From positions 3,040,471-3,104,470 of the forward strand of contig NC_052351.1 in the NCBI RefSeq assembly GCF_009727055.1: a stretch of 64,000 bases of DNA, given 5' to 3'. The position numbers were made by a program, and so were the translations under genes. Positions 12,000 through 24,669 of the stretch are shown here, piece by piece. This stretch comes from Benincasa hispida (lineage: Eukaryota; Streptophyta; Magnoliopsida; Cucurbitales; Cucurbitaceae). Numbering within the stretch: the stretch's first letter is position 1; the number at the start of each line of letters is the position of its first letter. The notes beneath the pieces were generated by a model that was not told the DNA's origin, did no database searches, and was given only the letters and a program-made list of their open reading frames with translations.

Positions 12000-12200
12000 A
12001 ATCAGATTGAATGTTTCATAAAAATCGACATCGGGTGTTTAATGAAAACCTTTAGCAACTAACTTGGTATTGTGACGCTCAATCAAACCATCTAGCCGCC
12101 GTTTGAGATGAAATACCCACTTACAATTGACAATGTTCATAGACTTTGTGATGGAACCAAATCCGATGTGTGATTGGCCTAAAGAGTTGAGATTTCATTA
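12000..12200 (-). pseudogene. copia D reverse transcriptase, N-terminal stub
   Basis: The minus strand gives VNCKWVFHLKRRLDG followed by KLVAKGFH, VDFYETFNLIVKA and TIRIV. These are the first conserved block of copia reverse transcriptase. The frame then becomes unreadable and MULE sequence begins. No catalytic YVDD is present. Confidence 0.7.
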
Positions 12201-12539
12201 TCCATGACATTTTTCCAGACAGGAGTGGCCAAGGTAGTAGAAATTTATGTGGTCTCAGTTAAACTCCAATCAGCAGTCACCTGTGAGGTAAAAATTTAGG
12301 GTTTAAAGATATCTGCCTTAATGCGCGTTATCACTGGGTGACTGGGCAAGACCATTACTGTCAAAGAGGAGGAACTGGTGTTATCGGCAATAGTGGTGCT
12401 GGTTTTGGTGTATCAAAAAATGGAGAAAGACAGGATCACGTGACATGGGTAAGGGCGAAGAAGGAAGATTTGAGTCTGTGGGTTGATAAGGTGAAAGGCC
12501 ATTATTTGGGTTTTCCTCATCGACACGTGGTGGGCTAGA

Positions 12540-14277
12540 TGACACCCAAGCATGTGGCTTGGTCATAAGAGGCCGAGTATTTTGGAAAGAATGGATGGAT
12601 TGGGTAATAGGCTCGTGAGAAAGAATAGTTGAGTGTTCAAGTTGGCATATTGTTAATAAATTTGTAGTGGGTTGTGTATTGGGCTAGAAATTTGGTAGTG
12701 GGTTGGGTTGGAAACTATGGGACATAGTGGAATCTAGAAGAATGTTGGACAGTAAAAAACCAATCTTGAATGGGAACTTTTTTTCGTTAAATTTAACATA
12801 CCATGAGATAATTATTCCGCCACTTGAATTAAGACATTTGAAATCTTTGTAAGTTGGACTTGGGCCAATGTAAACACATTTGTTAGAATGAAAATCAATA
12901 TTATATATATTGCAAGGACGTAAATAATGATAACAGGCACGACCGAAAATCTTCAAGGAAGAAAAATCAACATTATTTTAAAAAAGTATCTCACAAGGTA
13001 TTTTACCATTAATTTCCTCAGTTGGAAGATTATTAATAAGCATGGTTGCTGTAAGAAAAGCCTCCCACCACGATTTTACTGGCATTGTAGGTTATGCTTG
13101 AAGGGTTAGCCTTATTTCAACAATGTGACGATATTTCCTTTATGCCCTTCTGTTATGAGCTGAAGTATAACTTTTGTTTCAATAATGTGACAAGATAGCC
13201 TCAACTGAATTCCCAACTGGTTGCATAACTAATGTACACGTTTATATTCTCCATCGTTATTAGACTGTAAGAATTTGATATGATGTCCAAATTAAGTTTT
13301 AATTAGGCTTGGAAAATGATTGAAAGCTGTTGCAACATCACTTCTAAGACATAACGTGTAAATACAGATAAAATGGCTAAAATCATTTAGGAAATGAACA
13401 TAGTAACGAAAATCACCCATAGCCAACACCGAAGCTGGCCCCCACAAATCAGTATGAACTAACTCAAATGGTTAAGATGCTCTAGAATGAGACAATGTAA
13501 AAGGTAATGCATGCGATTTTCTACACTTACAGGTTTCACGAAAAGCAAAATTCTCATTTAATGTTACTAGCAGATTACACCGTTTAACTGAAGTTTTAAC
13601 AATATCAGAGGATGGATGTCCAAGTCGTCTATGCCAAATTTCCTTGAACACAACCATATTAGCACTAATATTAACATTTGGTAACATACGAGCTGAAAAC
13701 ACAACTACATTATTTGCCGACTCCAAGCTTTTATCAACAACACTTGAAGCACTACCAGTAACAGAACTTCTTGTGTTCAGCTTGTAGAGCCATTCTTAAG
13801 ATCCCCCTTTAGCACCACCTAACCTATACCAACATCCTTCACAAGACAATTACCAGCATGTAACTCAACAAAAACATCATTATCTCTAGTTAGTTTGGAT
13901 ACAATAACTAAGTTATTTGCTATTTCAAGAACACAAAGATTATTTTCAAGAGTAAGAAATCCGATATCGGTTTTTAAGCATGTTGTACCAATATGAGATA
14001 TATTTAGTGCATTACCATTTCCAACAAATACTTGTTCCATACATCCATAATCAGAAGATTGTGCCATATCGTTGTAATCACTAGTCACATAACTAGTAGC
14101 TCCGTTGTCCATATACCAGCTGAGGTCAACAATAGTTTGTGGATTCTCAACAGTATTTTGAGTTGTAGCAAAAACAAAGGGAGTGTTTTGAGCCGCAAAG
14201 GCAAATGGAGGAATGTTTTGGTTTCTAATGTTTTGTTGCATTAGATTGTCTCTCTTGGATTGATTTGCTGGACTCAC
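12540..14277 (-). pseudogene. copia D protease and integrase remnants
   Basis: From 14277 the frame reads WYMDNGATSYVTSDYNDM, the aspartic-protease site with DNG where DSG is usual. This is followed (13650-13470) by the GAG-pre-integrase zinc region WHRRLGHPSSDIV and CKCRKSHALPF, then integrase core pieces PFELVHTDLWGPAS and FLNDFSHF. Stops multiply toward the left. Two open stretches (12956-12684 and 12566-12381) read as the integrase C-terminal and linker part. Confidence 0.8.
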
Positions 14278-14462
14278 AAATTCCTTGTCTAGACGATGAT
14301 ATCAAATATCAACGGAATGGCCATACCTGTCACAAAATTTACAAACCGGTCGGTTTCTACCACCAATGTTCCAGCATTCTCTGCCTCAATTCCGTCCACC
14401 CCCTCCTATATGATTATTGTGATTGTTGTTAGTCTGTTGTCTGCTATTTGGCCATTATTTCC

Positions 14463-15334
14463 ACTTTACCCATTTCCATTGATATTCTCATAAATTGTAT
14501 TACTTACAACATTCATAGAGGGAGAGTTGTTAAAAGACACATAGTTTTTCTGAAAAGCTTGATATTCTAACATTGTTAAACACAATGAGCTCATTATGCA
14601 TATCAGACCAAGAGATATCAAGTCTGCCTTGAATAGTAGCGACAACTGGATTATACTCTTCATCTAATCCCAATAGGATTAGAGATATTAAGGCTCTTGT
14701 AGAAACTGGACTCCTTGCTTGTCCAAGATTGTCAGCATGCTTTTTCATTGTCCTAAAGTATGCAAACATCTTAAGGGATCCTTTAAGGGTTTTCCAAAAA
14801 ATATTGTCGTAAAAAGTCTTGTTCCGCTCTGGGTTGTACACCAAACAACTCTTGCATCATTGTCTATAAATCTCTTGAGTTTTCATAGCCCATTACTTAC
14901 ATTGCAACTTCAGAGTTCATAGAGTTAAAGCCAACCAAGTAATAATCAATTTGTAGCAACCTAAGATCCATAGAGAGGATTTATTGTTTGAGTAGAGGAA
15001 AAACTTGCCGCAAACGAGGAATAGATTTGGGCTGTTCTAGTTGCTGTTGTAGATGATGAGCCATTAGGCGTGACTCCTACAGCCGTATGCGAGGCATATG
15101 CTGATTGGTCGAAAAAAGAAAGATACTTTGGTGGACAAATGTTTTCATTTATGAGATAGGACTCCAACCGATAACTTTTCAAGATAGGCAGTGTCAAATT
15201 CCTCTATAACAAATAGTTACCACGTTTCAACTTTATTGAGGTAACTTGATTAAGAAATTGGTTAAGAGGAGGGCTACTAAAGTTGGACAAGGATTGACTC
15301 ATGGTAGAAGGTGTTGCAGACGAGACGAAGGCCA
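14463..15334 (-). pseudogene. copia D gag
   Basis: The gag frame starts MAFVSSATPSTMSQSLSNFS at 15334, only a few bases after the primer site. It continues through IKLKRGNYLLW, LPILKSYRLESYL and, after several stops and frame changes, FNNVRISSFSEKL and a glycine/asparagine-rich tail. The arrangement fits the UBN2-type Gag of copia elements, but it is too broken to be made. Confidence 0.75.
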
Positions 15335-15353
15335 TTTTTGGCTCTGATATCGA

Positions 15354-15537
15354 AAGAGAAGCAAAAAAGCAAGAGAGCAACATATTGTTCAAAAGTTTTG
15401 GTGATGAATTTTCTTTTGTATTGAATGCAGAAGAAATACTTCTTTTATACATAGGTTACTATCCAATCTAGGGTTTCCCATATTTACATAAAATAACAAA
15501 TGAAATTTAAATTACAATAAGGATACATTTGATAACA
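15354..15537 (-). repeat. 5' LTR of copia D
   Basis: It begins TGTTATCAAATG at 15537 and carries a TATA-like TATAAAAG near 15448. It ends just before the degenerate primer-binding site. Only one copy is present, so the inner edge is approximate. Confidence 0.6.
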
Positions 15538-16310
15538 GAGAAAGAAAGGCATCACGTGATCGATTGTAAACTTGTTGGGATTGGTTTTGGTAAATTTCCT
15601 TCTTTTCCCTTGCTCTTAATATCATTTATTGTATTAGCTCTTTATAGTGTTTACGTGAGTATGAATTGTTAATATATTGAATGTGTTACATTCCTCTTTA
15701 TTTGTTGTTAGATTATTGTTCGATGTGGAGAGTAGTACAAAAATTATGAAATTGACAAGTGTTCAAGTTGCGTAGACAATAGCTTGTGGACTATTAATGA
15801 TGTTCGTTTTAAAATTTTTAAACTGAGTTGAAACTAACCTTGAATAAAACTAACAAAATTAAAAACGAACATTTATCTTAATGTAAGCTTAATAATTTAA
15901 CTTTTCAAAAAAAAAAAAAAAAACAAAGGGTCAATAGTTTAATATTAAGGACTATAGACCTTAAACCTTTTTTTTCTTGGACTAATATAGACTTTAAACA
16001 CTTTCTTGGTCTAGACTAATGTAGACTTTAAACATTAGAACTATAAACATACATTAAAAATTCAAGTTGTGAATTTGAATACTCTTCGATGAAGAAAAGC
16101 TTGAAGATTCAGCGATCTCCACCTTTCCCGTTAATTATTCAATTAAAGAAAACGATAATAATTTTGGGATTCCAACACAAAATATAAATTCAATCAATTT
16201 CATGTTTTTTCCTCCTTCGTCTTCATAAGCCACGCATGTTGGGATTGGAACATATACAATGCTTGTTTTTATAATATGTGGAGTGAGAAAATCAAATATT
16301 TAAATTTGAG
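15538..16310. other. AT-rich spacer, no gene seen
   Basis: There is no reading frame with recognisable motifs. The stretch contains an A-tract near 15909-15926. Confidence 0.6.
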
Positions 16311-16408
16311 TTTTTTTTTTTTTTTTTTTTTTGTGCAATATGCAGGATGGAGGAATAAAATATATGACTTTTAGTTTGATAGTACAAGCATGGTACCAGT
16401 TGAGCTAC
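16311..16408 (-). mobile_element. tRNA-derived SINE, 3' part (split by copia C)
   Basis: Read on the minus strand across the copia C insertion, 39155-39133 joins 16408-16311. It gives GACCATAGCTCAACTGGTAC, containing a tRNA-type A box (TAGCTCAACTGG). About 40 nt further is ATTTTATTCCTCC, a decayed B-box-like sequence, then CTGCATATTGCAC and a poly(A) tail (T-tract 16312-16332 on +). This is the layout of plant SINEs. The B box is weak, so the family is uncertain. Confidence 0.55.
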
Positions 16409-16659
16409 TGTTAGTAAATAAAAACTGCAAATTAGTTTTTGAGTTGGTCTTGTCAATTCCTAGTTTCTAGGAAATAGTTGAAGTTATTTTTAGTTGTAGT
16501 AAAGTCTAAGTTCCTATTCTTGTGGAGTTAGTGGGATTAGTTGCTAACATTGTGGAATCTATTTTTAGATTCAAGATATGTATTTATATGGAGTTTTCTA
16601 GAATGAAATTCACACACTTCTCATTTTTTCTCATTTTTCTCCCATTAGTTAGAACAACA
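16409..16659 (+). repeat. 5' LTR of copia C
   Basis: 251 bp, TGTTAGTAA to AACAACA. By eye about two dozen positions differ from the right LTR, which suggests an old insertion. Confidence 0.92.
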
Positions 16660-16749
16660 GTGGTATCAGAGCCCTCAATTCTTAAGGGATCTGTGAGTGA
16701 GAATCAGTGAAATATCTTCGAGAGAAACTGAGTGATACACCTGTGAGAG

Positions 16750-17683
16750 ATGTTAGAGATAGAATTAGGATCAAACAGTTTTTCTTCATTGACTCCACCT
16801 GGGTTTGATGGTGAAAACTACCAGGCATGGGTTATCAAAATACAAGTCTACATGGAGGGTTGTGATTATTAGGAAGCAATTGAGCAAGACTATGAGATTG
16901 CTCCACTTCTTGATAACCCAACAATACATCAAATCAAGACTCACAAGGAGAGGGTCACTAGGAAGGCAAAAGCTCGAGCTTGCCTATATCCAGTTGTGTC
17001 TCTCGCCATATTCAATAGAATTATGGCCTTGAAGTCGGCAAAGGAGATCTAGAGTTCCTCAAAAGTGAGTATAAAGGTGATGAAAGGATTAAAGACATGA
17101 AAGTATTGAACTTGGTGCAAAAATTCGAGAGAATGAAAATGAAGGATTCTAAGTCCATTAAAGAGTACTCGGATAAGTTGATTGGGATTGATAACAAGGA
17201 AAGAGCATTAAGAACCAATTTATCTAACAATAGATTAGTTCAGAAGATTCTAGTTTCAGTACCTGAGAGATATGAAGCAACCATTGCTTCCTTAGAAAAT
17301 ACTAAAGACCTCTCAAAACTCAATTTGATAGAAGTGGTTAGTGCTTTGCAAGCACAAGAGTAGAGGGGGTTGATGAGACAAGAAGGAAGCATTGAAAAGG
17401 CATTGAAAACTAAAGTGCAACAGGGAAAAAGTGGAAGAGAGAAGAAAGGAAGTGGCAGCAGTAGCTTAGAATGTACGGCAAAGGATGCTGGTAGTACATG
17501 CAAGCACTGTGGGAAGTAGAATCATCCACATTTCAAATGTTGGAGAAGGCCAGATGCGAAGTGTAGAAGATGTCATTTATTAAGGCAAATTGAACAATTT
17601 TGTAAGGAAGCAAATACTCAACAACAAGAAGGAGCACATGTTGTAGTACAACAAGAAGAAGATTAACTCTTTGTGGCTACTTG
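16750..17683 (+). pseudogene. copia C gag, frameshifted, interrupted at 17683
   Basis: The frame starts MLEIELGSNSFSSLTPPGFD at 16750 and continues NYQAWVIKIQVYMEGCDY, then a stop. It runs through an ARACLYPVVS region and, in another frame, MKVLNLVQKFERMKMKDSKS and RLVQKILVSVPERYEATIAS. This is the standard copia Gag (UBN2) order. A zinc-knuckle region CKHCGK and HPHFKCWRRPDAKC follows with a stop inside it. Element B inserted just after the LFVAT segment; the frame resumes in the protease at 37658. Confidence 0.85.
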
Positions 17684-19268
17684 TGAAGGATCTCATACCG
17701 ATAGTTCCATGAGCGTGTTCGGATTGCTCCTACCTCACTGTGACCGAAATATAACAATATACATTCATCACATACAGTTATGCAAATAAATATAATTATC
17801 GGCATGCTAAGAACAAACAAAATCATAAGGGATAGATTTCCATACCAGTTGAAGACTATCTTCACAGTCCGGAACTCTAACGCAGCGGAAACCCTCTAAG
17901 AGATCTACCAACGCCCGGCGGGAACGTCGACTGCAATAGCACGATCAACGCGAACATGAACGCCGCAATGGGGACGACACACCACTAATGAGCCCTGGGT
18001 ATTCTCAGAGTGAAAACCTAAAGGGTGGGCTTTGGTGAATTTAGTAGAGGATGGAGGAAAAACGATTCATATAGGCGATAAGCAAGTGAGAGAGAAAATA
18101 ATGCTATCATATAGCATAAGTGCTTATCGCATAGAGGAGCTACATGATCGTGTAGGATTTGCTGAACGATCGTTTAGGAAAAGGTATACGATCGTTTAGC
18201 TAAATCGGCACACTATACGATTGTTTAAAGAAGCTATCTGATCGTCTAGGCGACAGTGTGCGATCGTTTAGGCGCGAGGTATAAGATCATTTAGGCGAAG
18301 AACACTATCGTATAGGCTCTCGAGCAATCATTTTCTTACACCAACGCGTGCTTTTGAATTCTTTTGGGCGATCTCATGGAATATCGATTGCACAATCTAA
18401 AATGAAAACTTTTTTTTTCATTTTTAACTCATCGATTACCATAACCGATGCTGCCCACTACCTACGTCCGAACGTGGAAAAAGGATTAATTATCATATAA
18501 TTAATTAATTAATATAATCATATTATATTTATATCCTATAGTTTGATATCACAAATCTACTATAGTATTTTCTCCTTTACTTGACATAGATCATATTTAT
18601 ATCTAATTTTCTCCAAAATAATATATCTCATACATTTAGCCAATTATATCATATATAATTAACCAGTTCTATTATATCATATATAATTGAACTTCCTCTT
18701 GTCAATTTGAACATTTCAAATTAACCTAAATACTGGTTCTCGACTTTTATCCAAGTTACCCAGGGGACCTAATGGACCTGTGGCTCGAAGCTCCAATGAT
18801 ACGTGAAGAGCTGACTAAACTTTTTAGTCACGAGATCCACCATCTATTAACTGTCAAACATTCCACTAAAGACCAACAGCTGAACTCTTCTTACCACAGA
18901 TATATTTCTGTATCCATCGGATATAACCAATCATGAGTATGATGAACCTTCACAGATGCTCGTAAGTACAACTGTGCCAATTTACCGTTTTGCCCCCATA
19001 GTTACATCTCACTCCTTAAGTTCCACTGATTCCTCTAATGAACAATACAACATAGTCCAACTATGTGTGAACACCTTTCGAGCCAAGAGAAGATGTGTGG
19101 CACCACATCGTTCAAGCCCCGGAATCAGCCCTTAAGGGAGCCATCTATCTACTTACCACTGCCTCGGTGAATAAGTGAATTCCATCTTATGTAGCTAAGT
19201 TCCCAGCTTTCAAATAAGACGAATCCCCAAAATGGTAGGTTTGAATCAGTGAACTGGTCACTCGCATC
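17684..19268 (-). repeat. 3' LTR of copia B, distal part
   Basis: This is homologous to 35625-37100 of the 5' LTR over its whole length, ending at the TGAAGGATCTC terminus on + at 17684. The LTR is cut after CACTCGCATC by element A. Confidence 0.9.
18147..18325. repeat. CGATCG array, long form, in copia B 3' LTR
   Basis: Units such as TGAACGATCGTTTAGG, TATACGATCGTTTAGC, CTGATCGTCTAGGC and TGCGATCGTTTAGGC occur about every 20-30 nt. The 5' LTR has the same flanks but about 94 nt fewer. Confidence 0.85.
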
Positions 19269-21232
19269 TGATGAAACTTGAGACATATACAGTGGAATAA
19301 GGACCTAATTACACTCTAATTGCTTTTAATTTAAAGGAAAATATGCATGCAATTGAAGGGGAAAAAACAGTAATTAACTTACCTTTGAAGCTCCCGAAAA
19401 CTGCTTTTCCTCGCTAAATCTCGACCCGAACTTTTTCGAACCACCACTAGAGTTGACCTACTATCCTCTTGACTCAGAACCGGATTGTGATACCCGGTGG
19501 ATGAAGAACCCGAGAGAGAGAAAGAGATGGAAAAGAAGATGGAATTTGGGTAGGTTTGGGTTTTTTTTTTCAGCCCAGTTTTAGAAAATAATTTGGCAAA
19601 GTTGGAAAAAAAAAAAAAAAAAACTCTTTTCATTCAAAATGAAAGCCCATTTTATAGAAAAAACCATGCAACAATTGCATGAACCAAATTCATAAAAACC
19701 CAACACCTATAATCCACTGTCTTAGTGGGCTTAATGTCTACACTATAAGCCAACACCTAGCCCATTATTTTGTTAATGGAATTATCCAACAAAAGTTTGG
19801 ATTTTCCCACTAACTATAGTCAAAGGGCAAAATAGTAATTAGGTCAAAGTCAAACTTTGACCAAAAAGTCAATATTTTGACTATGATTTTTTTTGTGTTG
19901 ACTAATTTTGACCTCCCGAGCATGAATCCGCATTCATTTTCTCAAAATTCAAATCACATTTGAATATAAGATCGGTCAAAGTTTGACTTTTCAAAGTAAA
20001 ACAGTCAACTCTTTGACTTTTTACATATTTGACCATTTTCATTATCTTTTAGCTTCCGAATATGAACGTATTCATATTTTTGATATTTAAATCACATTTA
20101 AATATTAAAGTTGTATCTCTAAACTGAAAACCCAACCACTTTATCACATATACTTGTCGGTTTCTCTCTCTTCACCTAATTCGAACAATTCAAATCATTC
20201 TATCATATTGTTCTAAGTTTATTCCATATGAGCTAGTATGGGAACCTAATGGACCGATAGATCATAGGCTCCAACGATCCGAGATTAGCTAGCTAAACTC
20301 TTTAGACGGAGGTAATCAATATTTGTTAATTAACGAGTCATTCCACTATAGTCCCGTAGTTGCACTCCCCTCACTATAGATATATTTGTGTCCATTTGAT
20401 ATAACCATGATTAGTAAGCTAATCCTTCACAGGTTGTTCGTAATCTCGGCTGGGTCATAAAAACCATTTTACCCCGAGACTACATCTTATTTCTTAAGTT
20501 CCACTGATCCTCTAATAAACAATTGGCTTAAGGTCTAACCTATAAACCGAATCCCTTTCGGGCTAGGAAAGGGCGGGGCCCCTTGTTCAAGACCTGGATT
20601 CAGTACTAAAGGGAACAACCTATCTACTATCCCTATAACGGGTATGAGTGAATTCCGTCTTGCACCTATGTTCCCAGCTATCCACTCGATCTTACCCCTG
20701 AAATAGGAGACTTATTGGGCCAGCGATAATGAGTTGCCCTCACCTATGCAAATCTAAGGATAATTCTGAGTAAACAGAAGTTCATAGCTAGCTGAGGATT
20801 AAGATTAAGTTACCTAGGTCATCAATTAACGAAATAGTCAGTTTTATACATAAAACGGCATTTAGAACGTAAAAATGACTATTTCATGGTTCAGCCTTAT
20901 GCAAACTCATTGCATAGGATGCCCCCACTCACAATCTCTATATGAACGATTCAGGGTTACATCGTTTGTACTAACTACAAAGTGGGTTGTATCCATAGTG
21001 TCCTCGTAACAAAGCGCCCAACCTCATTCATATACTATAGACCTTTTTGTCTATATATTTGAACTTGATCCACATTTAGGTCACTACATAAAGTTCAAAC
21101 TACATTAAATAGCCTCAAGACTTTAGTTTATTGGATTCAAGATTACTATTTCAATAACAACTTTATTGAAAAAGAAAACTGAATATGTTTATTAATTTAT
21201 AAACTACGAGTTTTAGGACATAAAATCCAGCA
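19269..21232 (-). repeat. 3' LTR of copia A
   Basis: 1964 bp, preceded in element orientation by the purine tract AAGTGGGAGTT (21233 onward). It contains the TTGAC cluster at 19818-20034 and a T-rich run at 19561-19570. Confidence 0.92.
19818..20034. promoter_or_regulatory. dense W-box (TTGACC/T) cluster in copia A 3' LTR
   Basis: Thirteen TTGAC[C/T] cores, seven on + and six on -, lie within about 220 bp; many sit in inverted pairs such as GGTCAAAGTCAAACTTTGAC. TTGAC[C/T] is the WRKY recognition core. Binding has not been shown here. Confidence 0.65.
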
Positions 21233-21464
21233 AACTCCCACTTGGACTAAAACTCCTAGTGGAGTATCACAATGTCGAATTTAAGCGAGAAACATATGAG
21301 CACAATAAACATATAAATACAATAAATTAAGGCATATACCCAAAAGTTTTCCCACTTATCCTAGTTTACAAACTTCGTAGACCTAGAATCTGTAGGTGAC
21401 CTTCAAACACTTTAGTCATGAGGGCTTTTGTAAAAGGACCAGCAATGTTTTGCTCAGAAGATAT

Positions 21465-21881
21465 CTAGGTCACTACAACGTCTCCACAATGTACAATCTC
21501 CTGGATCAGATGGTATTTGCACTTAATATGCTTGTCGTGCTTGTGACTTCTTGGTTCTCTTGAATTTGCAACTGCGCCATTATTATCACAATATAGGGTG
21601 ATAGGCAAATGTATATTTAGAACAACTTCCAAATCTGTCAAGAATTTCCTCAACCATACTGCTTCCTTTGCTGCTTCACAAGCAGCTACGTATTCAGCTT
21701 CTATTGTGGAGCCCGCAATACAGTTTTGCTTCACACTTCTCCACACTACTGCTCCTCCATTCAAAATGAACACTGATCCCGATGTAGATTTTCTTGTATC
21801 TTTATCAGTTTGAAAATCAGAGTCAGTGTATCCAGTAAGGATCAAATCCTTAGTACCATACACGAGCATGTAGTTCCTCAT
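21465..21881 (-). pseudogene. copia A RNase H
   Basis: The open frame reads LILTGYTDSDFQTDKDTRKS, TSGSVFILNGGAVVWRSVKQ, STIEAEYVAACEAAKEAVWL, ITLYCDNNGAVANSREPRSH and KHIKCKYHLIQE. The acidic residues of the RNase H site (TDSDF, EAEY, CDN) are visible. The frame ends at 21465 and further similarity (IGALLQKP-type tail) is broken. Confidence 0.9.
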
Positions 21882-21971
21882 TCTCCTAAGATACTTGAGG
21901 ATATTTTTAACTGCAGTCCAATGATCATATCCAAGATTGGACTGATACCTACTAACTATCCCTACTGCATA

Positions 21972-23128
21972 TCATATGTCAGGTCTAGTACATAATATTG
22001 CATACATCAGGTTCCTTACTGCGGAAGCATAGGGAATGCGTCTCATATCCTCAACCTCTTGAGGTGTCTTAGGACATTGATCCTTTGACAAATGAATTCC
22101 ATATATGTAAGGTAACAGACCTTTTTTGGAATTCTGCATCTTATACCCAGACAATATTTTATCTATATAAGTTGTTTGAGACATGGCTAGTGTTCTGTTC
22201 TTGCGGTTCCGACTAATCTGAATCCCAAGAACATATTGCGCATTTTCCAAATCTTTCATTTGGAACTGCGTTGCTAGCCATTTCTTGATGTTAGTTAGGT
22301 AACCTACTTCATTCCCAACGAGTAGAATATCGTCAACATATAAAACTAAGAACGCTGTAGTAGAATTGACAATCTTCTTTAAACACAAGGCTCGTCAACA
22401 TTATGTACAAAGCCATAAGATTTGATCGCAGTATCAAATCTTATATTCCAAGATCTAGAAGCTTGTTTCAACCCATTAATGGATTTTTTAAGCTTACAAA
22501 CATTTTGTTCTTGACCCTATGCAATAAACCCCTCTGGTTGAGCCATATAGATACTCTCCCTAAGATCGCCATTTAGAAAGGTTGTCTTGACATCCATCTG
22601 CCAAATTTCATAATCATAAAAGGTGGAAATGGATAAGAGTATTCTAATCGACTTAAGCATGGCAACGGGAGAGAAAGTTTCTTCATAGTCCACTATCTCT
22701 CTCTAGGTTTAACTCTTTGCCACAAGTCGAGCCTTAAAAGTCTGTACTTTAACGACTTGGTCTTCTTTTCTCTTGTAGATCCACTTACAACCAGTTGGTT
22801 TTACATCATTTGGTTGATCTACAAGTTTCTAGATAGAATTGAAGTACATAGACTCCATTTCGAGGTCCATGGCTTTGACCTACTGATCACAGTCCACATC
22901 TTTCATCGTCTGTTTATAGGTCAATGGATCCTCCGTGTCGTCATTAGGTAGGACGACTTGTGTTTCTATTAAACCCAAGTAACAGTCAGGCTGATGAACA
23001 ACCCTCCCACTACGTCGAGGCATTCTCAACTTTTGAGAAGGACGTGACTGACCAGATGTACTAGTTTTATCTACTATTTTAATAGATGAACTAGCTCTAT
23101 CTGTAGCGTTTTTAGAAAGTTCATTCAA
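21972..23128 (-). pseudogene. copia A linker and reverse transcriptase
   Basis: The linker 23128-22880 (KLRMPRRSGRVVHQPDCYLG) is followed by a stop-broken first half of reverse transcriptase (22880-22390: FKARLVAKS, DYEETFSPVA, MDVKTTFLNGDLRESIYM). The open stretch 22388-21972 reads FLVLYVDDILLVGNEVGYL, FQMKDLENAQYVLGIQISRN and RRIPYASAVRNLMYAILCTR. The catalytic YVDD is intact. Confidence 0.9.
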
Positions 23129-23204
23129 TACTAGTCTACTGCGAGGTTGATGACTTCTTATGTGGTCTTTCTCTAAGAATGTGGCATTTGTCGATACAAA
23201 TACC

Positions 23205-23940
23205 TTATTCTCTTGAGGATCGTAAAATAGACCATCTTTTGTTTCTTTTGGATAACCTACAAATATGCATATTTTTAATGATGTTCCAATTTTTTAGGAT
23301 TTTACACCAACACGTGTGTCGGGCATCCCCAAATCCTAAAGTGACGTAAATTGCTTTTGCGCCCTTTCCATAGCTCATAAGGTGTTTCTGAAACAATTTT
23401 AGAGGGAACGTTATTCAAAATATAGACAGCAATCTCTAATGCATGTCCCCAAAATAAATCAGGTAACTCATCAAAGCTCATCATTGAGCGAACCATATCC
23501 AACAAGGTTCTGTTTTTTCTTTCAGATACACCATTCTGCTGAGGCATATTAGGTGCAGAGAGTTGTGACTTGATTCCGTGTTCTATCATATAGTCCTGAA
23601 ATCTTAAGTCCATGTACTCCCCACCTCGATCTGATCGTAGCGTCTTAATTTTTTTACCTAACTGGTTCTCAACCTCAGCCTTATATTCTTTAAACTTTTC
23701 AAAAAAATCAGACTTGTGATGCATTAGGTAAATATGACCATACCTTGAATAATCATCAATCAAACTGATGAAATATTCATATCCACTTCGAGCTTTCACA
23801 TTCATCGGTCCATAGAGGTCCGAATGTACGAGCTCTAAGGGTATTATGGCTTTGAGACCTTTTCCAGTAAAAGATCTCTTAGTCATTTTTCCCTCAAGAC
23901 AAGACTCACATGGAGGTAAAGAAATGTCTTATAACTGATT
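23205..23940 (-). pseudogene. copia A integrase
   Basis: The best-preserved coding part of A is an open frame at 23886-23302. It reads PLELVHSDLYGPMN (first Asp), YFISLIDDYSRYGHIYLM, IKTLRSDRGGEYMD (second Asp), MPQQNGVSERKNRTLLDMVR (Glu), NNVPSKIVSETPYELWKGRK and RIWGCPTHVLV. All three catalytic acids are visible. Frame breaks lie on both sides. Confidence 0.9.
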
Positions 23941-23959
23941 TAGGAGTCCATTCTTAACC

Positions 23960-24480
23960 AATCTCTCAATCCTTTTGAGATTTATGTGGCCAAGTCTTAG
24001 GTGCCATAGATAGGCAATTAGAAGAAACTTTTTGGTCTTTTATTCTAAGTTTTTGGCTATTCTTAAATATCTTAGTATTTAAGAAAAATTTGGCTTTAGT
24101 TGGTCTTAACTTATATAAGTTATTTTCAAGTATAGCAGAACAAATTTGAATACCTTTTCTGAAAATGAACGCTTCATTAACTTCAAAAGATATTTTATAC
24201 AATTTGTTCCATAATACAAGCAATAGATATTAAATTTCTCTTCATAAGAGGTGCATACAAAACATCTTTAAGTATAATATATCTATCATTGAAAAAACAA
24301 CTTCATGTCTCCCACTGCTCCGGTCGAGAACAACCTATCATGTCAACCCTGAGGGTGATCTCGCTTCTTCAAGATTTTTCTAGGAACTAGTTTCCTGGAG
24401 AGAGAGAAGCAAATATGTTTAGTGGCTCCTAAATCCAATATCCAGGTTGAAGGTATCATACTCCACTAAACACTGTCTTC
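23960..24480 (-). pseudogene. copia A protease remnant and pre-integrase
   Basis: Near 24430 the minus strand reads STWILDLGATKHICFSLQ; the protease DSG has become DLG. The open stretch 24223-23966 (LYKISFEVNEAFIFRKGIQI, ICSAILENNLYKLRP) is the pre-integrase part. Directly upstream only a gag N-terminus of about 20 codons remains (near 24670-24590), so most of gag is deleted. Confidence 0.8.
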
Positions 24481-24669
24481 AGCAACTAATAATCATATTT
24501 ACCTTGTGCTTCTTTCGAGGCAGAGGCCTGCAGGACATTCCTCAGTTAAGTCAAAAACTCAGTTTCATTCTATTATTAGGTGAATTCAGATTTGTTTCCA
24601 TGTTGAGTAATTATCGCCGTTTAGTCTCGGAAGCTAAGAGTTGATCTAAAGAGACTAGTCATGCTGAAA

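Larger units (their letters stand above)
12000..15537 (-). mobile_element. copia element D, decayed, 3' end lost
   Basis: On the minus strand it shows a short 5' LTR (about 15537-15354), a primer site close to the tRNA-Met type (TATCAGAGCC, 15340-15350), gag, protease, integrase pieces and the start of reverse transcriptase near 12150-12030. It is then cut by the MULE remnant. The 3' LTR is not seen. Confidence 0.85.
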